DNA of 64,000 nucleotides from Brachionus manjavacas. Its lineage: Eukaryota; Rotifera; Eurotatoria; Ploima; Brachionidae. The notes beneath the pieces are model-generated. The model saw only the letters and a list, made by a program, of their open reading frames with translations, was not told where the DNA came from and ran no database searches. Position numbers and translations under genes: made by a program. Shown here piece by piece: positions 57,909-64,000 of the stretch (its first letter is position 1; every line of letters begins with the position of its first letter). Location: positions 2,711,501 through 2,775,500 of the forward strand of contig JAHQIY010000010.1 in NCBI GenBank assembly GCA_019054805.1, given 5' to 3'.

Positions 57909-59121
57909 CTTTTGAATCATTTTTTTTCGATTCATTGCTCTGTACAGGTGATTGATTTTTGTCGCCATTTAGCTGAGAATAAGAGGTTTGGAAATAATTT
58001 TTACATTCATTTTCGTTAAGAGCAAAGTCATTGTCCATAGTGGACGTAGTCACATTGGGGGTGTTTACAGGCGACTCGACAAACTGAGCAACTTCGGGTC
58101 GCTCAATTCCCGTCCGCTTATTATCAATGAACAAACTTATCAAATACTCGCTGCTAAGGCTTTCCATTTTGGCCGTCAAATCGGCCATTATCTGACACTT
58201 TTGCGAGTTGCCACTGGCCACTATTTTCGAGTAAGTTTCCACATAGCTTCTCATTTGCTTCAGATGCACCTCTTCGGCATACTGAAACTGGTTGCACGAG
58301 TCGACCAGCTTGCGCTCGTAGTCCAGTCTGACCGCGTTGTACTTCTCAATGGACGACTTGTAGTCGTCGCACGCTTGCTTCATTTTTTTCTCCACTTTGA
58401 CCAATTGGCTAACCCGGCTAGTGGTCAGTGTTGTGTTGAGGCTGGTCGAGTTGGCGCCAGGCACCAAGCTCATCAAATTGCTGGCCGAGGTTTGCTGCTG
58501 GGACATTGTTTGGTACTGGACAAGCTGCTGTGGGTCGAGTTGCCGCTTGAGCTTGTCGAACTCGCTGCACAGATTGTGGTACTGGTCCTTGGCCTTGTTG
58601 AGCGAAGCGCTGCACTCTTGGAAGCTCTGCACCACCAGCTGGGTCTGTTGTTCGTTTTCGCGGATCCGCTTTATCTTCTTGGACAAGTCGTCTGCGTACT
58701 TTTGCACATCGCGGATCAACTCGTGCAGCGACTGCACCATGTTGGCATGAGTGGCCGAGTACTTTTCGTTGAGGTCGCGCAGCAGCGACCATGTTGGGTG
58801 AAAGGAGCCGTTGGTGGACGATTTGTTTATCACTGAGACTAGTTTGTTGAGCGAACGAGCGTGCTGGTCCTCGACGCCCGAGGCTTCGCGCAAAAACTGC
58901 TCCAAGTCTTTGGCGCTGCCCAGAGAGTGCTTTAGGTTTTGGCAGAGGGCGTCAAAGCCGGTCGCTTTGTCGCCCCAGAAGTTGTCGCAGAAATTTTTTG
59001 TACCCGACTGGATGGAGGGACAGAGCAGCGATTGCTGGTTGGCGTTGGTGGACGACGAGGACGAGGACGTGTTTATTGATGTGTTTGCGGGGGGCGACAG
59101 CGGTCGATTGTGATTCACCAT
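57909..59121 (-). CDS. FCHO-type F-BAR exon (5' coding exon)
   Basis: Start ATG at 59121-59119 in a good context (AACATGG); the upstream GTG frame extension is not needed. It encodes 404 residues plus one base. Residues ~1-41 are Ser/Thr/Pro-rich. An F-BAR domain follows from NFCDNFWGDKATGFDALCQN (residue 43) to about 330, with coiled-coil helices LEQFLREASGVEDQHARSL and ELIRDVQKYADDLSKKI, ending near NKRTGIERPEV. F-BAR dimers bend membrane, and in FCHO proteins they act at nascent clathrin-coated pits. A Gln/Ser/Thr-rich segment of about 45 residues (196-242) interrupts the domain. The exon ends AAAAG/GTAACT, phase 1, which fits the mu-homology exons. Joined to one of them the protein would be about 1000 residues, a plausible FCHO size. 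Confidence 0.88.
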
Positions 59122-60084
59122 GTTTTGCTTTTTCACAAGCTCATTTCTAAACGCTCTTCAGATCTAAATCTTTTGATAAAAATTTTTTTTTTTTTAATAT
59201 TTATTTTGAAAAAGTTTAAGCTTCAAAGACATTTAGAAAAAAAATTAGATATAAAATATTTTTGAGGCTGTATATCATAATAAAATTTAAATTTTTTTTT
59301 TTAAATTTTGAGAATAAAATTTTTTCTTGATTTTGGCATAAAAAAAATTCACAAAAAAAGTAAATGGGACCTTTGTTTTCAATTCTAAAACATTAAATAA
59401 TTGGTGCTGGTCGATTTATTACCATTTGGAGAAAAGACATTTTTCTAACTCGACAAAGTATGTGTTTATCGAGATTCCCTTTATTCTTTAAAATGTAAAT
59501 TGTGACCAAGTCATCAGCAAAAAGAAGAGAGTTATTGTTTTATCTTTTTTAGGTATATCATTGAAAAATAATTACTGAAAATTGTTTTTTTTTTTTTTAA
59601 TTAAAGAATAAAATTTTTTCTTTATTTTGGCAAACATAAAATTTACAAAATATTAAATGTGATCTTTGCATTTTTTTAAAAGCAATAAATAATTGGTGAT
59701 GGTCGATTTTGTGACCACTGGTCATATTTATCTGACTTGTTTTTGAAAATAAGTTTTATGATCAAATAACACTTTATTAATAACTCGATCTATTAATTTA
59801 ATTAAAATCATTTTTTTTAATTAAAATCATTTTTTTTAATTAAAATCAGTTAGAATGCTAAAAATGTCATGCTTTTAATTTAAATAATTGAAGAATAGAT
59901 TGAAATTGTTTTTTTTGTAACTATTTAAATAAAAAGTTTTAAAGAAAAATTTTTAAATTAAATCTTGAAATATTTTTTTTGTCTACCACAAGTCAATTAT
60001 CTGACCAAATTATAATAAGTATTTAAAAAAATTTCTTTCTTCATATATTTAACTAATAAGTTTATAAGGATAAAAAAATGTTCA
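59122..60084. other. AT-rich upstream region of FCHO with diverged direct repeat and RT scrap
   Basis: 59305-59440 and 59605-59725 are diverged direct copies of one segment (GAATAAAATTTTTTC at the start, ATTGGTGNTGGTCGATTT at the end). Between them, on the minus strand at about 59555-59460, the translation LLFADDLVTIYILKNKGNLD is a LINE catalytic box. No promoter can be pointed to. Confidence 0.5.
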
Positions 60085-60545
60085 ATTGGCCCCAAACAAT
60101 TGTCAAGAATTTTATTTCATGAATACATTTTTTACCTTAAATTTATATGGTATTTTTTTAAGTAAAAGTTTTATTTTTTTGACATATTAATAATACTTTT
60201 AATTTTTTCATTCACTTAATTTTTTTAAAATTTTTCATATAAGTTTGAATATATTTTTAAATATTTAAATTTTTTTTTCCATGAAAATTATGAAAATAAT
60301 ATTTAGTAGATTTGAGTATAATTTTCATAAAAAAATCTGTATATTAATAATATATTCAAACTTTGAATTTTGATTATTAAACAATTATTAATAATTTAAA
60401 AATAGTTAAAAAAAAATCAAGAGAATGAAAAGATTTAAAGTATTATTGATCTGTCAAAAAAAATATAATTTTTACTAAAAAAAAATACCATATAAATTTT
60501 AGGCAAAAAATGTATTCATGAAATAAAAATCTTGCCAATTAATTA
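60085..60545. mobile_element. 455-bp fold-back element
   Basis: ATTTTATTTCATGAATACAT (left, about 60110) and its reverse complement (about 60512-60531) are the outer marks of arms about 125 bp long. Matching blocks TTTATATGGTATTTTTTT and AATAATACTTT follow inside. Weaker symmetry continues to a centre near 60315 (AGTTTGAATATAT against ATATATTCAAACT-like). No coding sequence, so MITE-like. Confidence 0.65.
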
Positions 60546-60604
60546 ATTTTTAGAAGATCATGTAAAGTAAGTGTAAGTGGTCATATAAATGATTAAAGCT
60601 ATAT

Positions 60605-61000
60605 AAATGCAGGTGTCCCTCAAGGCGCTTTACTATTTATTACTTTTATCAATGATTATAAAATTAAAACGATAAAATAGATTTAACAAAAAGTGAATAC
60701 TTTCTTCTTTTTGCTGATGACTTGGTCACATTTTACATTTATTAGAAAAAAAGAAATCTAGAAAATATGATAAAAAAATACTTGGAAGGTGTATAATAGT
60801 TTGTATTGAAAAAAAATATTGAATTATTTATCGAAAATTTAAAATATGAAAATGAAATTGAGAGTCAAAAAGCAATCAAGTATTTTGGACATAAAATTTG
60901 TCTCATAATTAACCTTCATCCCGATACTTGATAAAATAAAAGGCAATGCGAGTTTTCATACGAACCTTCCAAAAATTTCAAAAATAAAATTCTTTTTCAT
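60605..61000 (+). pseudogene. LINE reverse transcriptase relic
   Basis: AGVPQG (about 60610-60627), then SEYFLLFADDLVTFYIY and KKRNLENMIKKYLEG (about 60690-60790) across stops. This is a degraded relative of the LINE at 56.5 kb. Similarity fades after about 60920. Confidence 0.6.
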
Positions 61001-61414
61001 TAATTTAAATTGACAAAATTGAGCATTGATGATGAAGCAACATGAAACAAGATATGCTTCACTAAATTCGAAACAAAAAGATTAAATTTAATTAACAGGG
61101 AAATATTAATGATCAAAGAAAAAAAATATTTTGAAATTTATTTATTTTTTGTCTCTATGATCTATTCTAATTAGAATTTTTTTGCATTTGGTAAATTTAT
61201 TTTATTTAAATGTTAAAATTCTGTCATCAGAATTTCATTGAAAAAAATCAATTTATTGACAAATGTTTCTTTAAATATTTTATATTTTTATTAAGAATTT
61301 AAATTTTATATTGAAATTTTTGCATGAAAATTCACAATACCGAAATAAAACGACATCTTAATTTACGGTTAATCTAAATAAAAATATTATCAAGCAAAAA
61401 ATTTTATCCAAACT

Positions 61415-61970
61415 ATATCATACCGTAAACCTTCGCACAAAATAACATGTAATAAAAGTAGGTTTTCGGATAGTATTGCACGTAATTATAACTGAGAAAA
61501 GAGTGTTTTTTTTCACTCATATAATTTTTTTAAAAACAATTTAGTTATTATTTTTATTTAAGATTTGAAATAATATAGAATTCTTTTTATTTAAATTTAG
61601 AAAAAAAACTACATGTAACTATGTGGCCAGGATGTACTCTAATTGCGCAATTATACTAAATAATGTATTTTCAGGTAAATTTAAACTAAAATTATTTAAT
61701 CCGATTTTTTTTCTAAATTTAAATAAAAAGAATTCTAAATTATTTTAAATCTTAAATGAAATTAAAAACTGAATTGTTTTTAAAGAAATTAATAAACAAA
61801 ATATCAACTTCCAAGAGATCTTCCCCTGCGCCCACCTCTGCCTCCTCTACCGCTTAATTGAGTATTTTTTTGACTTTCAACGTGATTATTTTTAATCTTC
61901 ATTGTTATAAATACATGTAGCTATGTGGCCACGATGTACTACAATTGTGTGCGAAAGTTTACATTATATT
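61415..61970. mobile_element. Small element with terminal inverted repeats and inner palindrome
   Basis: GTAAACCTTCGCACA near 61426 and, inverted, GTAAACTTTCGCACA near 61964-61950 form imperfect ends. Inside, arms at 61533-61612 and about 61701-61782 are inverted copies around a spacer. A 28-bp motif (ACATGTARCTATGTGGCCA and on) occurs directly at 61611-61638 and 61913-61940 with two differences. The target duplication is not clear. Confidence 0.45.
61804..61902 (-). CDS. Short RGG-box open frame inside the small element
   Basis: 32 codons from ATG to TGA ending QLSGRGGRGGRRGRSLGS. The local GC content is far above the surroundings. RGG boxes are found in RNA-binding proteins, but the frame is short and may be a scrap of a larger, lost coding sequence. 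Function unknown. Confidence 0.25.
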   Translation of the reverse strand: MKIKNNHVESQKNTQLSGRGGRGGRRGRSLGS

Positions 61971-62014
61971 TTAACTTATTTTACTTTGAATTTTTATTTT
62001 TTTTTATCTGATAG

Positions 62015-62050
62015 AGCATCAGTTCAGGATAAATAAACAAATAATTAAAT
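62015..62050 (+). repeat. Degenerate LINE 3' tail
   Basis: TCTGATAGAGCATCAGTTCA followed by GGATAAATAAACAAATAA, after a T-rich stretch like the other tails' 3' UTRs. Weak similarity. Confidence 0.35.
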
Positions 62051-62078
62051 TTAAAAAAAGTCACACTTTATATATTAT

Positions 62079-62255
62079 TCCAATAAAAATAATTTGAAAT
62101 GGAAGAACAAAAAAGTCGAAGCCGAAGAACAGGTAGATTTATCAGAAACAGTCTTAGTTAATGATCCTTTGGTTGAAGAATATCCTGTAGCTGCTTATAG
62201 AAAGAAAAAAAATGAAAGAATTGTTGACAAATTTGGAAAATCAGCATTTGAATAA
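62079..62255 (+). pseudogene. Unrecognised coding-like fragment
   Basis: 58 open codons without a start, hydrophilic and compositionally protein-like (EEQVDLSETVLVNDPLVEEY, PVAAYRKKKNERIVDKFGKS), ending AFE-stop. Might be the end of a transposon ORF. Family not recognised. Confidence 0.3.
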
Positions 62256-64000
62256 AAATAATTTTCATTACAAAATTACGAGCAAACAGTGTAACATTGA
62301 AAATAAAATTAGATAAATAAATTGTCGCGAAAAAAATAAAATTGAAGGAAATAAATTGAAAAGCTAAGAAATAGGTCCAGGTTTATCTTTTATGAGCAAT
62401 TTTAAAAATGTAAAATAAACAGGAAAATGCTAGACAAGAATCTAAAAATAAAAATTAGAAAAAAATCAATTTCGTTTTTAATGGTCTTTATTCTGGAATT
62501 ATGAATTTTAATTTATTTTGTTCAATTCAAAAAAATAAAAATTAAATAAAGCTTTGAAAATAAATGTTTAATAAATTTTGAAAAGTATGCTTAATATCTT
62601 AATTTTGTTCCTCCTAAAATATTGAAATTGAATACTATATTGAATGAATTAATTTAAAAAAAATAATTAAATAAAAAGGAAATAAATTGAAAAACTGAAA
62701 AACAGGTACAGATTGATTATGTTTATCGGTAATTTAAAAAAATTTCATAATGAAAAATGATAGACAAGAAAATAAAAATAAGAATTAATTTTGAATAACC
62801 GAGGATTAAAAGGTAAATTAACAATTTTCAAATTTAAGAATGAGAATGATAAATATATACTGAAAAGCATACTTAATTTCTAAATCAAGATTTTTACTAT
62901 TCTATTTTAAAGAGGTTAGTTTAGAAAATATTTTAGATTTAGTACTAGATTTGTGTGATCATTTATAGATTAGTTTTTTTGGAAAGATTTAGTATGACAA
63001 CTTTTTTTTCATTAAAATTTTTTTTTGATTTTTAATTAAAATTTGAAATATTATTGATATGATATTGAAATTTTTTAAAACATAGGAAAATAAAATTCAT
63101 AATATCACTTATAATTTGTTTAACCCGACTATCATTTTTACATTTAATGATTTATTTGCACCAAAGTTATAAAAAAACTTGTTTTTAAAATGAAAAATTT
63201 TTGAATAAATTAAAAGTATTTCTTTTATCTCCCCTTAAAATTATATCAATTACTACTTCGTGTAAAAAAAAATTGAAAAATCTATAAGACATTTTTAAGT
63301 ATGTCAAATATCTAAATTAAAAGTATTAAAAAAAAGTTTTCAATAAAAAAAAAATTCCTAAATAAAAAGAAATTATTGAATTAATAGTATCTGATGTTCG
63401 ATTTTTTTCTCATCAAAAATTAAAATTTAAACAAAAACAAAAGCAAAAAATGAAAATTTTAAAGAAAAATTTCTTGATTTTCAATGGAATCGATTCCATG
63501 CCACTTCAAAATTAAAAATTATTATTATTATTAAAATAACTAAATTTTAAAAATTTAGTTATCTGTAGGAGCTTTGAAGCAGAAAGTTCTGGATCTCGTG
63601 AGCAGAAATGTTTCAGTATGGACTAAGATAAAAACGGTGAAAAGTTGGAATCTTGAAGTTGATGATCAATTCTAAATTTTATTTCAATTAAGAGAGTTTA
63701 TCTTAAGATACTAAAATAAATCTTTGAATTTAAATAATTTTTATGTAATATGGTTACATGTTTTTTAGATTAAAAAAATAAAATATTCGAAAATTTTTTT
63801 TTCCCCTATCAATTGATAAAATCGAATTTTAAATTCACATGTAACTCATTTTTCTAATTTTTTTTTTTTCCAAAAATATTGATGGGCAAGATTGATTTTT
63901 ACATTTTATTCCTTATTAGGAATTTAATATTTGAATTTGAATTTTAAATTTAATTTTGAATGCTAGTTTCAATACTTTCGAAATAGGCTTTACAAAAAAT
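62256..64000. other. AT-rich DNA, nothing coding recognised
   Basis: Contains a 14-bp perfect palindrome TGGAATCGATTCCA near 63484, a short ATT run near 63520, and a slightly GC-richer stretch 63560-63665 of unknown nature. No gene is supported. Confidence 0.4.

Noticed and set aside
57988-58836. 282-codon + strand open frame opposite the F-BAR exon
   Set aside because: It is an antisense shadow of the GC-rich F-BAR coding sequence, has no domain resemblance, and its composition is that of a reversed coding frame.

Overview
The window is AT-rich eukaryotic (metazoan) DNA. A few GC-richer protein-coding blocks sit in a background of broken transposable elements. The degenerate LINE reverse transcriptases (repeated FADD boxes, a shared GGAGC-loop-GCTC 3' tail), the MULE fragments with a C-C-H-H finger and the pogo/Tigger remnants resemble, from memory, those of monogonont rotifers such as Brachionus. 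That assignment is an inference and no search was run.

Left part (1-17.6 kb): two credible intron-poor genes on the + strand, an unrecognised 332-residue protein (4021-5019) and a 321-residue J-domain protein of the DnaJ-X type (12813-13778). Around them lie LINE fragments on both strands, an HTH transposase relic, a MULE N-terminal fragment, a 0.68 kb duplicated segment, a fold-back element and an A-rich minisatellite.

Centre (17599-55189): a direct tandem array of five nearly identical ~7.5 kb units. Each unit holds, on the minus strand, one copy of the same large terminal exon of an FCHO-type endocytic adaptor: a Ser-rich linker plus a C-terminal mu-homology domain. Each also holds the same nest of mobile elements: a LINE split by a tRNA-headed SINE and by a Tigger-like transposon, which itself contains further LINE pieces, plus a fold-back element and another LINE reverse transcriptase relic.

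Right part (55.2-64 kb): a MULE relic, a LINE carrying a 400-bp insertion with a target-site duplication, then the single F-BAR exon of the same FCHO gene on the minus strand (59121-57909). It ends in a good splice donor whose phase matches the acceptor of the mu-homology exons. Transcription therefore runs from the one F-BAR exon into five successive candidate terminal exons. Beyond it are AT-rich DNA, a 455-bp fold-back element and a TIR-bounded element.

The main observation is this array of one F-BAR head exon and five mu-homology tail exons. Every tail copy carries its own single-base deletion(s), mostly in homopolymers, while the consensus frame is open. That pattern looks more like uncorrected long-read error than decay. 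Scattered substitutions and small indels that differ between units argue against one unit simply assembled five times, but only spanning reads or coverage can settle whether the array is real.
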